From an uncultured Saprospiraceae bacterium (GTDB lineage Bacteria > Bacteroidota > Bacteroidia > Chitinophagales > Saprospiraceae): a stretch of DNA of 64,000 nucleotides. This document shows positions 27,542-36,783 of the stretch, in pieces. The DNA lies in the NCBI GenBank assembly GCA_938007965.1, contig CALLMH010000004.1, forward strand, positions 62,001 through 126,000, in the 5' to 3' direction. Position 1 is the first letter of the stretch, and the number at the start of each line of letters is the position of its first letter. The notes beneath the pieces are model-generated. The model saw only the letters and a program-made list of their open reading frames with translations. It did not search any database and was not told the DNA's origin. A program made the translations under genes and the position numbers.

Positions 27542-28930
27542 ATGAAAAAACAAACCATAGCAAAACCAACTACACTATCTGGTAAAGGACTCCATAGCGG
27601 AATATTTGTCAATCTTACCATAAATCCTGCCGAGGGTAATCATGGGATCAAATTTAGAAGAACTGATCTAGAAGGTCAACCTACCTTGAATGCTGATGTC
27701 AATCTCGTAACAGAAACGAACAGAGGAACAAAACTATCTAATGCTAAGATGGAAGTAGGTACTGTAGAACATGTAATGTCAGCATTATATGCACTAGGTA
27801 TAGATAATGCACTACTAGATATAGATGGTGCAGAGGTCCCGATCATGGATGGTAGTGCTCTACCATTTGTAGAGGCGATTCAAAATGCAGGGATAGTAGA
27901 ACTAGAAGACGATAGAGAATACTTCGAAGTAGAAGAGACGATTACATACACAGACGAGGAGAGTGGAGCCGAATTAGTGCTCATGCCTTCTGATAAGTAT
28001 GAGATTACGACCATGATAGATTTTGATTCTCCTGTATTGGGTCAGCAATTCGCTGAGTTGGATGATTTGGCAAATTATAGTGAGGAGATAGCGCCATGTA
28101 AGACATTCGTATTCGTACATGAGCTCGTGAGTCTCATCGATCAAGATTTGATCAAAGGAGGAGCTTTAGAAAATGCAATCGTGATTGCCAATGATAAGAT
28201 CACGCAAGATAGCTTAGACGTAATCGCTGAGAAAGTTGAAATTCCGGAAATAGAATTCAACAAAGAAGGTATCGTCAATAAATCTGATCTTAAATTTAGC
28301 AATGAACCAGCACGTCACAAATTATTGGATGTGATTGGAGATCTCGCTCTCGTCGGCAAACCAATAAAAGGTAAAATAGTAGCCTCAAGACCAGGTCATA
28401 AATCTAATATCGAGTTTGCAAAAATCATAAAGAAACAGGTCATCCAGGCCAAGAAGCTTAAAGGAAAACCTAAGTATGACCCAAATCAGCCACCTATCTA
28501 TGATATAGAACAGGTAAAAGCGTACCTGCCACATAGGTACCCGTTCTTGATGCTGGATAAAATCATACAATTAGAATCTGACCTCGTAGTCGGTGTGAAA
28601 AATGTTACTGGTAATGAAAATTTCTTTCCTGGACATTTTCCTGGTAATCCGGTATTTCCTGGCGTACTACAGATGGAGGCATTAGCGCAGACAGGCGGTA
28701 TATTGGCCCTACACACTGTAGAGGAACCATCGTTATGGGATACCTACTTTCTCAAGATGGACAATGTGAAATTTAAACGAATGGTGAAGCCAGGAGACAC
28801 ACTTGTTCTCAAGATGGCACTCCTCTCACCCATCAGAAGAGGCATAGTACATATGCAAGGAACTGCTTATGTAGGCAATAATATAGTGTCAGAAGGAGAA
28901 CTGACGGCACAAATCATCAAAAGACCATAG
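27542..28930 (+). CDS. lpxC-fabZ: Bifunctional UDP-3-O-acyl-GlcNAc deacetylase / 3-hydroxyacyl-ACP dehydratase (LpxC-FabZ fusion)
   Basis: A 462-residue fusion. Residues about 1-305 are LpxC, the zinc deacetylase committing to lipid A: His77 in VEHVMSAL, and His259 and Asp263 in RHKLLDVIGDLAL are the metal-binding residues. Residues about 320-462 are FabZ, the hot-dog dehydratase of fatty acid elongation: YLPHRYPFLMLDKI, catalytic His365 in FFPGHFPGNPVFPG and Glu379 in QMEAL. The fusion is established for Bacteroidota and links acyl-chain supply with lipid A synthesis. Both active sites look complete. Its stop codon is followed directly by the lpxA start. Confidence 0.97.
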   Translation: MKKQTIAKPTTLSGKGLHSGIFVNLTINPAEGNHGIKFRRTDLEGQPTLNADVNLVTETNRGTKLSNAKMEVGTVEHVMSALYALGIDNALLDIDGAEVPIMDGSALPFVEAIQNAGIVELEDDREYFEVEETITYTDEESGAELVLMPSDKYEITTMIDFDSPVLGQQFAELDDLANYSEEIAPCKTFVFVHELVSLIDQDLIKGGALENAIVIANDKITQDSLDVIAEKVEIPEIEFNKEGIVNKSDLKFSNEPARHKLLDVIGDLALVGKPIKGKIVASRPGHKSNIEFAKIIKKQVIQAKKLKGKPKYDPNQPPIYDIEQVKAYLPHRYPFLMLDKIIQLESDLVVGVKNVTGNENFFPGHFPGNPVFPGVLQMEALAQTGGILALHTVEEPSLWDTYFLKMDNVKFKRMVKPGDTLVLKMALLSPIRRGIVHMQGTAYVGNNIVSEGELTAQIIKRP

Positions 28931-29722
28931 ATGTCGATCAGTAAACTAAGTCATATAGATCCCAATGCTCAGATAGGCAGAAATGTTACTATCGAACCTT
29001 TTTGTGTGATCGAAGGTGATGTAGAGATAGGTGAAAATTGTTGGATTGGTCCTCATGTTACCATTATGAATGGTACGAAAATCGGTAATAACTGCAAAGT
29101 ATTTCCAGGGACGGTTTTAGGTTCTATACCGCAAGACTTAAAATTCGAAGGAGAAGATTCTCTACTCGAAATAGGGAATAATGTAGTAATTCGTGAATAT
29201 TGTACAGTAAATAGAGGAACCAAGGCCAACTTCAAGACGCATATTAAAGACAATACGATGCTGATGGCTTATGTACACGTGGCTCACGACTGTATTATCG
29301 GAGAGCACAGCGTATTGGTCAATAATGTAAACCTTGCAGGACATATCGAAATAGGAAAATACGTCATCATGGGTGGTATGTCAGCTGTGCATCAGTTTGT
29401 GAAAATAGGAGACTATTGCATGATCGGGGGTGGTTCACTGGTACGAAAAGATGTACCTCCATACGTGAAGGCAGCAAGAGAACCACTATCTTATGCAGGG
29501 GTTAATTCTATAGGGTTGCGAAGAAGAGGATTCTCCAATAAACAGATTAATCACATACAAGATATCTATCGGATATTATTTGTAAAAGGACATAATACAA
29601 GACAAGCAATACAAATCATAGAAGCGACAATCAACTCAACAGCAGAACGAGAAACCATCTTGGACTTTATGGGGCAGACTGATCGTGGTATTATGAAAGG
29701 TTTTAGACAGATAAGTAGTTAG
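28931..29722 (+). CDS. lpxA: UDP-N-acetylglucosamine O-acyltransferase LpxA
   Basis: A 263-residue acyltransferase for the first step of lipid A synthesis, adding a 3-hydroxyacyl chain from acyl carrier protein to the 3-OH of UDP-GlcNAc. Hexapeptide repeats form a left-handed beta helix (IDPNAQIGRNVTIEPFCVIE onwards). Catalytic His119 sits in VHVAHDCIIGEH. The C-terminal helical part starts near SIGLRRRGFSNKQINHIQDI. Start and previous stop abut without spacing, which implies translational coupling with the LpxC-FabZ gene. Length is normal. Confidence 0.97.
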   Translation: MSISKLSHIDPNAQIGRNVTIEPFCVIEGDVEIGENCWIGPHVTIMNGTKIGNNCKVFPGTVLGSIPQDLKFEGEDSLLEIGNNVVIREYCTVNRGTKANFKTHIKDNTMLMAYVHVAHDCIIGEHSVLVNNVNLAGHIEIGKYVIMGGMSAVHQFVKIGDYCMIGGGSLVRKDVPPYVKAAREPLSYAGVNSIGLRRRGFSNKQINHIQDIYRILFVKGHNTRQAIQIIEATINSTAERETILDFMGQTDRGIMKGFRQISS

Positions 29723-29758
29723 TGAAGGCAGAACTAGGATACTAGATTTATCAATTAT

Positions 29759-30364
29759 ATGGAAGTCATCATTCAAAATCTATCGAAGCGTTATCTATAT
29801 GACTGGATCATCAGAGATCTAAGCCATACATTTGCTCAAGGATCTGTATCTGGTGTCAACGGCATCAATGGAAGTGGTAAATCTACATTCATTAAGATGC
29901 TGTGCGGATTCCTATCACCTAGCGAAGGGAAGATCTTATATACATCAGATGATAGAAAAATTTCTAGAGGAGACATATACCAATATATGACCCTTGCTGC
30001 TCCATATACTGATGTTATCAATGAATATGATGTGGTGGAGATGTTCGATTTTCATACGAAATTTAAGAAGCTTAGATTAGATATCGACACAAAACAATTT
30101 CTAGAATTGGTAAAGCTCAAAGGTAATAGAGGAAAGCAAATCCAATTCTATTCTTCAGGAATGAAGCAGCGGCTGCAACTCGCGCTCGCATTGATTACAG
30201 ATTCGAAACTGCTTCTACTTGACGAGCCCACATCTTATCTAGATGATGAGAATAAAGCTTGGTTCTATGATTTACTTGCTGCACATCGACATGACCGAAC
30301 GATAATAATAGCCTCTAATGATAAAGCCGATTTTGAGCTTTGTAATGAAGTGATTTCACTCTAG
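29759..30364 (+). CDS. ABC transporter ATP-binding protein in the lipid A operon
   Basis: A 201-residue stand-alone nucleotide-binding domain. Walker A is GINGSGKST, signature YSSGMKQRLQL, Walker B LLLLDEPTSYLDD. It follows lpxA by 36 bases on the same strand and is probably part of that operon. It is shorter than a typical ABC ATPase and its closest look is that of CcmA or LolD-like small ATPases. No permease gene is adjacent, so the partner must be encoded elsewhere. A link to export of envelope lipids is only suggested by position. The gene ahead is convergent. Confidence 0.85.
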   Translation: MEVIIQNLSKRYLYDWIIRDLSHTFAQGSVSGVNGINGSGKSTFIKMLCGFLSPSEGKILYTSDDRKISRGDIYQYMTLAAPYTDVINEYDVVEMFDFHTKFKKLRLDIDTKQFLELVKLKGNRGKQIQFYSSGMKQRLQLALALITDSKLLLLDEPTSYLDDENKAWFYDLLAAHRHDRTIIIASNDKADFELCNEVISL

Positions 30365-30463
30365 AATAGGTATTATAATTTCTGTGATTTATATTGAGAG
30401 AGGTGTATCAGTATTACATTAATAAGGATTTTATCTAGTGATGTTAAGAATTAATGGTACTAA

Positions 30464-30799
30464 CTAATCCCTATCCAATTCTTGAAGTAAGTTTTCCATT
30501 TTCTTTTTCAGAGCTCTGAGTTTGTTTACAGCTTCAGATTTCTTGATCTGCGGTTTCTTTTTGAGTTCTTTCTTAGCACCTTCTAGTGTAAATCCCCTCT
30601 CTTTGACCAGCGTATAGATTTTCTCCAAGTTACGAATGTCCTTGACCATGAAACGCCGATCACCTTTACTATTTTTGCTTGGTTTCAAGATCGAAAATTC
30701 AGCTTCCCAATACCGAATTAGGGAATTAGATACATCAAACATTTCTGAGACCTCCCCGATAGAGTAGTATAGTTTAGTTAGTTCTTTTTCGATTTTCAA
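30464..30799 (-). CDS. MerR family transcriptional regulator
   Basis: A 111-residue protein. The N-terminal winged helix-turn-helix reads YYSIGEVSEMFDVSNSLIRYWE, followed by the wing GDRRFMVKDIRNLEKIY, typical of MerR. The remainder (LVKERGFTLEGAKKELKKK and LRALKKKMENLLQEL) is a basic dimerisation coiled coil without cysteines or a ligand-binding domain, so the effector is unknown. No canonical ATG is placed well; the frame can start at TTG. Small MerR proteins of this kind are common and widespread in Bacteroidota. It may regulate itself or the neighbouring acetyltransferase gene upstream. Confidence 0.88.
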   Translation of the reverse strand: MKIEKELTKLYYSIGEVSEMFDVSNSLIRYWEAEFSILKPSKNSKGDRRFMVKDIRNLEKIYTLVKERGFTLEGAKKELKKKPQIKKSEAVNKLRALKKKMENLLQELDRD

Positions 30800-30881
30800 A
30801 TATATAATATTTTGATTACAACCATGAAAACGACTAATCTACTGAATTAGTTGCATTTGCCTATGTATATATAAACCTTTA

Positions 30882-31325
30882 CTAGAATATAATTTTACAA
30901 TCCCACCAACATTTCTCTACAGTGGCACCATTTTTTTCATAAAATTTTACAGCTTTTTGGTTCCAATCGAGAACTTCCCATTTCGCCAATTTACAATTTC
31001 GATTCTTCGCCTCTGTGATATATTCATCGAATAATAATTGTCCTACGCCCTTTGATCTATACTCTCCCTTTACATAGAAATCTTCGAGATATAGCATCTT
31101 GCCCTTCCAAGTGGAAAAGGTATCATAGTACAGTGCCATACCGATGACCTCCTCATTATCTTCCGCAATATGTGCGCTGATCAGTCCATCTTCGAATGCA
31201 GCCTTATAATCATCTAAAGTAGCCGTGACTGCTTCTGGCATTTTCTCATAAAGTGCAAGTCCATTTACAAGATCTAAAATTGATTGAAGATCTTTTTTTG
31301 TTGCTTTTCGTGTCGTTATGCTCAT
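30882..31325 (-). CDS. GNAT acetyltransferase, spermidine/thialysine acetyltransferase-like
   Basis: A 147-residue GNAT protein. LALYEKMPEAVTAT resembles the substrate region of spermidine/spermine or thialysine N-acetyltransferases. The central strand LYLEDFYVKGEYRSKGVGQLLFDE contains the acetyl-CoA binding motif (R/Q-x-x-G-x-G/A). WEVLDWNQKAVKFYEKNGA is the conserved C-terminal motif. It would acetylate a small amine in the cytosol; the real substrate is not predictable. It lies 82 bases upstream of the merR gene on the same strand. Confidence 0.88.
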   Translation of the reverse strand: MSITTRKATKKDLQSILDLVNGLALYEKMPEAVTATLDDYKAAFEDGLISAHIAEDNEEVIGMALYYDTFSTWKGKMLYLEDFYVKGEYRSKGVGQLLFDEYITEAKNRNCKLAKWEVLDWNQKAVKFYEKNGATVEKCWWDCKIIF

Positions 31326-31350
31326 CTTTAAGTTTTATTGATCGATGAGC

Positions 31351-31410
31351 AAATAAACAAATAAACCACCAACCAACAAACCAATTAGTGAATCAATCAA
31401 TAACCAAATC
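31351..31410. repeat. Low-complexity AAC/AAT-rich tract
   Basis: A stretch of imperfect short tandem-like units (AAATAAACAAATAAACC, AACCAACAAACC, AATCAATCAATAACC) nearly lacking G. It sits between two divergent genes. It may come from slippage; no function is evident. Confidence 0.5.
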
Positions 31411-31544
31411 TACCCAATCGATAAGAAAGTCAATCTTACCATGGATACGGACAACTTTCAACTCGTGCGCTCTGTAACTTTTTAGTATTTTTACAATATA
31501 TTCACAAATCACTTCACTAAGAATCTATATCTCAATTATAATCT

Positions 31545-32063
31545 GTGACTGAAAACGCATCAAAAACCAAGATCATATACAAAGGAGATGTAATGGCGGG
31601 TAGCTTTTATCTACTCATAGGAGTTATATCTGCGATTGGAGCCTTGCTGCTGTATTTTTTTTCTACCAGGTTAGGCTTGTATTATCTGACTATTGGTCTT
31701 ACTATGTTAGCGATCTACCTCATAGGAAAGGGGATTGTAATGATATATTTGTACTATAGCCGATACAAATACTATAAGGAATATAGCATCTTAGATCCTA
31801 ATGAGATCAAAGAAGAGCGGAGATATAGTCGGTGGCGAGTGTTGAAAAAAAAGAAGGGAAGAAGGATATATATATACGCACTTATATTTGGTTGTGTTGT
31901 AGCATTCGGAGGTATGTTTCACCAAGAAAAAGGACTCATAGTGTCTACTTGTATTCCTATTATAATGATGTCTGCCATAGAGTTTACGGTTGGTTTATTG
32001 ACAGAATTTCGCTTGACAGAATACTTGAAGCACTTACATAAGTTGACATTAAAAGAATTATAA
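31545..32063 (+). CDS. Four-helix membrane protein of unknown function
   Basis: I do not recognise a family. With the GTG start it has 172 residues; an ATG 16 codons in (MAGSFYLLIG) is an alternative. Two hydrophobic helices (about residues 18-38 and 43-70) are followed by a basic cytosolic stretch with many Tyr, Arg and Lys (RYKYYKEYSILD, RWRVLKKKKGRR), and then two more helices (about 110-125 and 131-150). The charged loop could contact lipids or RNA. It lies 11 bases before coaX and is probably cotranscribed with it. Confidence 0.72.
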   Translation: MTENASKTKIIYKGDVMAGSFYLLIGVISAIGALLLYFFSTRLGLYYLTIGLTMLAIYLIGKGIVMIYLYYSRYKYYKEYSILDPNEIKEERRYSRWRVLKKKKGRRIYIYALIFGCVVAFGGMFHQEKGLIVSTCIPIIMMSAIEFTVGLLTEFRLTEYLKHLHKLTLKEL

Positions 32064-32074
32064 ATAATTGAAAT

Positions 32075-32842
32075 ATGTTTTTAGCTGCCGATATAGGGAA
32101 CAGTAATATAGTCTTAGCTCTTCATGATGGTAAGGAGTGGAGCCATAAGTATCGCTATGAGACGAAGGATTATCAACCAGAACTATTCTACGAGACAGGG
32201 GTAAGAGATATATTACTAGAATGGGGGATTTCCGCATCAGATATCAAAGGTGCTGCAGTAAGTAGCGTGGTGCCAGAGGTGACAGATCGGATTATGGAAG
32301 CATTGGTAAACAATATAAGATTCGTACCCGTATTATTGAGTCCTGAGCTTTTTATCAATTTAGATATGAGGATCCCCAAGGTGTATGAGATAGGTTCTGA
32401 TCTTGTGTCAAATGCCTATGCAGTAAGAGAGATCTATAAGCAGAATTGTATTGTTGTTGATTTTGGTACTGCACTTACTTTTACCGTATATGATCACGAT
32501 GTCGGTATTACAGGTGTCACGATAGCACCGGGTCTTAAGACCATTATCTCCACATTGTCAGATAGTACATCATTGCTCCCTGAGATCGATATAGATATGC
32601 CTGATTCCGCTATAGGTAAGAGTACGTCTACGGCGATTAGAGCGGGAGTGCTGTTTGGATTTATCGGCATGGTCAAAGAGATTCTTGGACGAATCAAATC
32701 AGAATTGGATGATACCTATAAGATCATAGCAACCGGTGGCCTTAGTTCTGTAATCAAAGAACTCAATAGCGAATACGATGACATAGATAAAAATCTCACC
32801 TTGGATGGTATCCGCCTGCTCGCACAAGAAGAAATAGGATAG
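32075..32842 (+). CDS. coaX: Type III pantothenate kinase
   Basis: A 255-residue member of the CoaX family, which phosphorylates pantothenate with ATP as the first step of coenzyme A synthesis. The N-terminal phosphate loop is DIGNSNIVLAL. The catalytic-domain segments are VSSVVPEVTD, then VDFGTALTFTVYD with the conserved Asp. ITGVTIAPGLKT and IATGGLSS close the ASKHA fold. This type does not respond to CoA feedback and usually needs a monovalent cation. The next acetyltransferase gene follows after one base, so the three genes here form an operon. Confidence 0.95.
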   Translation: MFLAADIGNSNIVLALHDGKEWSHKYRYETKDYQPELFYETGVRDILLEWGISASDIKGAAVSSVVPEVTDRIMEALVNNIRFVPVLLSPELFINLDMRIPKVYEIGSDLVSNAYAVREIYKQNCIVVDFGTALTFTVYDHDVGITGVTIAPGLKTIISTLSDSTSLLPEIDIDMPDSAIGKSTSTAIRAGVLFGFIGMVKEILGRIKSELDDTYKIIATGGLSSVIKELNSEYDDIDKNLTLDGIRLLAQEEIG

Positions 32843-32843
32843 T

Positions 32844-33302
32844 ATGATAAGAGTCGAAAAAACAAATGCCAGTGATCCTGTATTCGTCAAACTAGTAGCC
32901 GACCTAGATCGTTTTCTAGCAGTCACCGATGGAGAGGATCATGCATTCTACGATCAATTCAATCAATTAGATGATATCAAATATGCTATCGTCACCTATA
33001 TAGATGATCAACCTATCGGATGTGGAGCGATCAAAAGATACGACTCGGATAGTTTCGAGGTCAAGCGCATGTACACTGCAGAAACTCACCGAGGAAATGG
33101 CTACGCTAGCATCCTCCTAGACAATCTAGAAAAGTGGGCGATAGAATTAGGTGCTCAGATGTGCATCCTCGAAACAGGAGTCCGCCAACCTGCAGCTATA
33201 AGATTATACCAAAAAAATGGTTACGAAAGGATCCATAACTACGGCCAGTATACAGATGTAGAGGATAGTGTTTGTTTTAGAAAGGTGTTGAGCACTGAGT
33301 AA
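32844..33302 (+). CDS. GNAT family N-acetyltransferase
   Basis: A 152-residue GNAT protein. AIKRYDSDSFEVKRMYTAETHRG leads into the acetyl-CoA motif HRGNGYASILLDNLEKWA, followed by CILETGVRQPAAIRLYQKNGYE, the usual C-terminal strand and helix. It starts one base after the coaX stop codon, so translation is probably coupled. The substrate is unknown. The C-terminus (IHNYGQYTDVEDSVCF) is similar to that of many small GNAT proteins acting on amino acids or antibiotics, but nothing more specific can be said. Confidence 0.88.
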   Translation: MIRVEKTNASDPVFVKLVADLDRFLAVTDGEDHAFYDQFNQLDDIKYAIVTYIDDQPIGCGAIKRYDSDSFEVKRMYTAETHRGNGYASILLDNLEKWAIELGAQMCILETGVRQPAAIRLYQKNGYERIHNYGQYTDVEDSVCFRKVLSTE

Positions 33303-33374
33303 AGCACCGTTTTTAGGCTAAAAGACCAATAAGCAGGGTAATCTTCTCAGAAGTAGTTAAAAAAAATCTGTTGT

Positions 33375-33405
33375 GGAATAAGGGTGTTCGGTTTTTATGG
33401 ATATC
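33375..33405. repeat. Dispersed intergenic repeat, copy 2
   Basis: It matches 7680-7710 at 25 of 31 positions without gaps. Like that copy, it lies between convergent genes (an acetyltransferase and an ABC exporter). No hairpin is visible. Confidence 0.35.
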
Positions 33406-33414
33406 ACTAAATAC

Positions 33415-35250
33415 CTATTTATACCCTTCGGCTTGGAGTAGAAATAACTCCGCATACAATCTATCTCCTTCCATCAACTCTTCATGCGTGCCCATTTCTA
33501 GAATCTTACCGTCTTTCAACACGATGATTCGATCTGCCATCCGTACAGTAGAGAATCTATGCGAGATTATGATACTCGTCTTACCTTTGGTCAATCCTAT
33601 GAATCGCTGAAATGCCTCATACTCCGCTCTCGCATCCAATGCAGAAGTGGGCTCATCGAGAATCATGACTTTTGCATCTTTCATATATGCTCTAGCCAAT
33701 GCTATTTTTTGCCATTGACCACCTGATAGATTTTTTCCCTTGGCAAATCGTCTTCCGAGCTGCTGGTCATAGCCCATACTCATCTCAGCTACTACCTCAT
33801 CAGCTAGCGATCTTCTGGCAGCTTCTTCTAATGCTTCTTGATCATCTAATTTGGATATATCGCCCACAGCAATATTTTCTCTCACTTTGAATTCATATCT
33901 AATGAAATCTTGAAAGATCACTCCAAATTGCTTCTGATAGTCTGCCTTGTCGAACGCGGTAATATCTATACCGTCCAATAATATACACCCCGAATCAGGT
34001 TCGTAAAATCGAAGTAACAACTTGATCAATGTAGTCTTTCCTGCCCCGTTCTGTCCCACGAATGCCATCTTCTCTCCAGCATTGATTTCGAATGATACAT
34101 TATCCAATACTTTATGCTCTCCACCTGGATATGTAAATGAAACATCCACCAATTCGAACCCTAGTTTTATCTCTTTTGGGATGGCTCTAGTCAAGAGATT
34201 ACTAGACGGTGGTACGATATCTATATAGTCGAAGTAGTCTTTTAAGTACAGTGCGCTCTCTGCGATCCTCGTGAATTGGGCAAAGTTACTTTGTAAGCTA
34301 TTCCGTAACCGATTAAATGATCCACTTAGAAAAGTAAGATCTCCAATAGAAATAGAACCACTTACAGCCCTATATATGATCAAGATATATGCCCCATAAT
34401 AGCTAATCGTACCGAGCAAGTTGAACACTGCACCGAGAAACGTCCTACGGATAGCAAGTTTCTTGTGAATGTTGAAATATTTATCTGATAAGTTTTTAAA
34501 TCGATCCGAGATGAAGTCTACCAATCCGAAGAGTTTCATCTCCTTAGCGGTCGTATCATTGGCCCCGATATACCTGAGGTAGTCTAGTTCCCTCCGCTCC
34601 GCAGTCCAGCTCCGAGCTATAGAGTACTTACTAGAGCTAAATTTCAATTCGTTGATAAATGCTGGAATGATACTCAAGATTAATATCAAAATCAACCAAG
34701 GCTCGAAATAGATCAAACCGGCGATCAATGAGATGATTACGATGAGGCTTTGTATTTGAGAGAGTGTATTGGACATGAGTGACACTCTGCCTGATGTCTG
34801 AGTTCGAGCGCGTTCTAGTTTATCGTAAAATTCAGAATCTTCGAGCTGACTGATGCTAAGATCTTTTGTCTTGGTGATGATCTTGACGGACGAAGCGTTA
34901 GAATATAAGTCCCCGATCAATCCATCGGTAAGACTGATGATACGATTTATGATATCAGACAATATAGCGATACCTAATTCGATCGCTACATAAAACCAAA
35001 TCTTAGAAAAATCCGCTACTTCGGCATTTACTTGAAGTATGATCTCGTCGATCAATAACTTACCTACATACAATAATATGACGGGAGATAGCGCATTGAT
35101 CAATCTACAAATTACATTAAATGTAAAGGCGACTTTGCCAGCTTCATATACCTCACCAAAAAATCTTGGGAGTAAACGCATCGCAGAAAATCCACCTTTC
35201 CAGTCTATTTCCTTTTTATCTTTTATGGATGCCAGCCTTTTTCGCGCCAT
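33415..35250 (-). CDS. ABC exporter with fused membrane and ATPase domains
   Basis: A 611-residue half-transporter. Residues about 30-330 form a six-helix type IV ABC exporter membrane domain (IILSLIAGLIYFEPWLILIL is one helix). Residues about 360-611 are the ATPase: Walker A GQNGAGKTTLIK, Q-loop VIFQDFIRYEF, signature LSGGQWQKIALARA, Walker B VMILDEPTSALD, and H-loop ISHRFSTVRM. It should work as a homodimer pumping lipids, peptides or drugs outward through the inner membrane. There is no peptidase C39 domain, so it is not a bacteriocin-type processor. It lies 50 bases after the gene for a conserved secreted protein on the same strand, possibly cotranscribed. Confidence 0.92.
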   Translation of the reverse strand: MARKRLASIKDKKEIDWKGGFSAMRLLPRFFGEVYEAGKVAFTFNVICRLINALSPVILLYVGKLLIDEIILQVNAEVADFSKIWFYVAIELGIAILSDIINRIISLTDGLIGDLYSNASSVKIITKTKDLSISQLEDSEFYDKLERARTQTSGRVSLMSNTLSQIQSLIVIISLIAGLIYFEPWLILILILSIIPAFINELKFSSSKYSIARSWTAERRELDYLRYIGANDTTAKEMKLFGLVDFISDRFKNLSDKYFNIHKKLAIRRTFLGAVFNLLGTISYYGAYILIIYRAVSGSISIGDLTFLSGSFNRLRNSLQSNFAQFTRIAESALYLKDYFDYIDIVPPSSNLLTRAIPKEIKLGFELVDVSFTYPGGEHKVLDNVSFEINAGEKMAFVGQNGAGKTTLIKLLLRFYEPDSGCILLDGIDITAFDKADYQKQFGVIFQDFIRYEFKVRENIAVGDISKLDDQEALEEAARRSLADEVVAEMSMGYDQQLGRRFAKGKNLSGGQWQKIALARAYMKDAKVMILDEPTSALDARAEYEAFQRFIGLTKGKTSIIISHRFSTVRMADRIIVLKDGKILEMGTHEELMEGDRLYAELFLLQAEGYK

Positions 35251-35300
35251 GTTTTAGTATTGATTTATTCGTCAGCTATTATTACCAACTCACGAATAGC

Positions 35301-36575
35301 TTAAGTCTTTCGTTTCTTCTTCTCAGCGGCCGGAAAGAGGATGTTATTCAGTATTAATCTATATCCAGGACTTTTCGGATGTAGCGATAGGTCTGTTTCA
35401 GGATCATTTACATAATGTCTGTAATCTTCAGGATCATGCCCTCCGTAGAAAGTCCATGTTCCATAGCCATGATTTCCATGGATATATCTCGCTTCACTTG
35501 CTGCTTTATTCTCACCCATGATCAATATTTCTGACTTAATTTGACTCTTTTTGAATCCTGTAGACTGACCCATGAATCCCTTGACAGTAAGTGTGTGATT
35601 CTGACAAAGCATCGTAGGTATAGGATCCCATTTGGCAGAAAATTCGAATAACTTGAAGTAGTCAGTCTCCGGTGTTACTTTCCTTTGCTTATTGTCGATT
35701 GACGAATGCTCATAAGTAAGTGGATTCTTAATCAGGGTAAAATCTTTGAATGCCAAGGTCTTACTAAAGTCCAATTTTGATTCTGCATTTGGATCCGCAT
35801 CATCACCATCATAGATGGCTGCACATATATCTAGTCCTTCTGCAGCGAGTGCTATATCATACGTATCTGTAGCGGAGCACATGGCAAACATGAATCCACC
35901 GCCTTCTACATATTCTTTTATTCTCTTGGCCACGGCCAATTTCAGTTGAGATACTTTCTTGAATCCTAATTCTGCAGCTAGAGCTTCCATCTTCTTCTGA
36001 TTCGCTTTGTACCATGGCTTCCCTCCTTGAGAACCATAAAACTTTCCATACTGACCAGTGAAATCTTCATGGTGTAAATGCAGCCAATCATATTCTGCCA
36101 ATTTATCACCAAGGACCTCTCTATCATACACAGTTTCATATGGTATCTCGGCATAAGTGAGTACCATAGTTACGGCATCATCCCAAGGCTGTACTTTCTC
36201 CCCTTTAGAATTCGTATCGGGAGTGTATACTGCAATCTTAGGTGCCTGCTCTAGTTTTACCACCTCTTGGTTTTTCTCAGTATCATTGATCGAAGTTCTG
36301 ATTTGAGCAAACTGTGCATTGGAGATCACCTCATAAGACACACCCCTAACTTTGCACTCTGTCTCGAACAATGGATTGTGTTCGAATGCAAAACTACCTC
36401 CGCGATAGTTGAGTAGCCAGTATGCCTCCAAACCATTATCGATAATCCAATAAGTAATCCCATATGCCTTCAGGTGGTCTTTTTGACTGTCATAATCCAT
36501 AGGAAGTAAAATGTAGGATGCTTTGGCAGATATAGACAATAGGATAAAGCTGCAAATTATAAGGATTTTATTCAT
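35301..36575 (-). CDS. Conserved secreted Bacteroidota protein (often mislabelled asparagine synthetase B)
   Basis: I choose the ATG giving MNKILIICSFILLSISAKAS, a clear signal peptide; an ATG eight codons earlier is less likely. The mature protein (about 400 residues) carries strongly conserved segments: WLLNYRGGSF, WDDAVTMVLTYAEIPYE, WLHLHHEDFTGQYGKFYG, GGGFMFAMCSATDTYDIALA, FSAKWDPIPTMLCQNH and FYGGHDPEDYRH. Near-identical proteins occur across Bacteroidota and are labelled asparagine synthetase B. However, no N-terminal Cys nucleophile, no SGGxDS pyrophosphatase loop and no cytosolic location are visible, so the name is probably wrong. The central part resembles a class I glutamine amidotransferase-like or DUF4159-type fold (weak inference). 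Function unknown; probably periplasmic. Confidence 0.85.
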   Translation of the reverse strand: MNKILIICSFILLSISAKASYILLPMDYDSQKDHLKAYGITYWIIDNGLEAYWLLNYRGGSFAFEHNPLFETECKVRGVSYEVISNAQFAQIRTSINDTEKNQEVVKLEQAPKIAVYTPDTNSKGEKVQPWDDAVTMVLTYAEIPYETVYDREVLGDKLAEYDWLHLHHEDFTGQYGKFYGSQGGKPWYKANQKKMEALAAELGFKKVSQLKLAVAKRIKEYVEGGGFMFAMCSATDTYDIALAAEGLDICAAIYDGDDADPNAESKLDFSKTLAFKDFTLIKNPLTYEHSSIDNKQRKVTPETDYFKLFEFSAKWDPIPTMLCQNHTLTVKGFMGQSTGFKKSQIKSEILIMGENKAASEARYIHGNHGYGTWTFYGGHDPEDYRHYVNDPETDLSLHPKSPGYRLILNNILFPAAEKKKRKT

Positions 36576-36783
36576 GGATCTTTTCTTTAAAAATAACATT
36601 TAAAAATTTATGTTTTTATGATTCACTTATCACTAGATGTACACACAAAATAAAACTTCGCTTGCATAACTAGTGCTACGGAAAGTGGTAATATGGTTTT
36701 TTACTCTCTTCCTCGTGTAAAACTATGTAGATATAACTAAGGTCAGCATTGATTAATTACAAAAAGTATGTTAAAATAAAGCT

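Noticed and set aside
31351-31410. CRISPR-like or tandem repeat array
   Set aside because: Units are only a few bases long, imperfect and low in complexity, without spacers.
35301-36575. True asparagine synthetase
   Set aside because: No glutaminase Cys at the N-terminus and no SGGxDS pyrophosphatase loop; a signal peptide is present.
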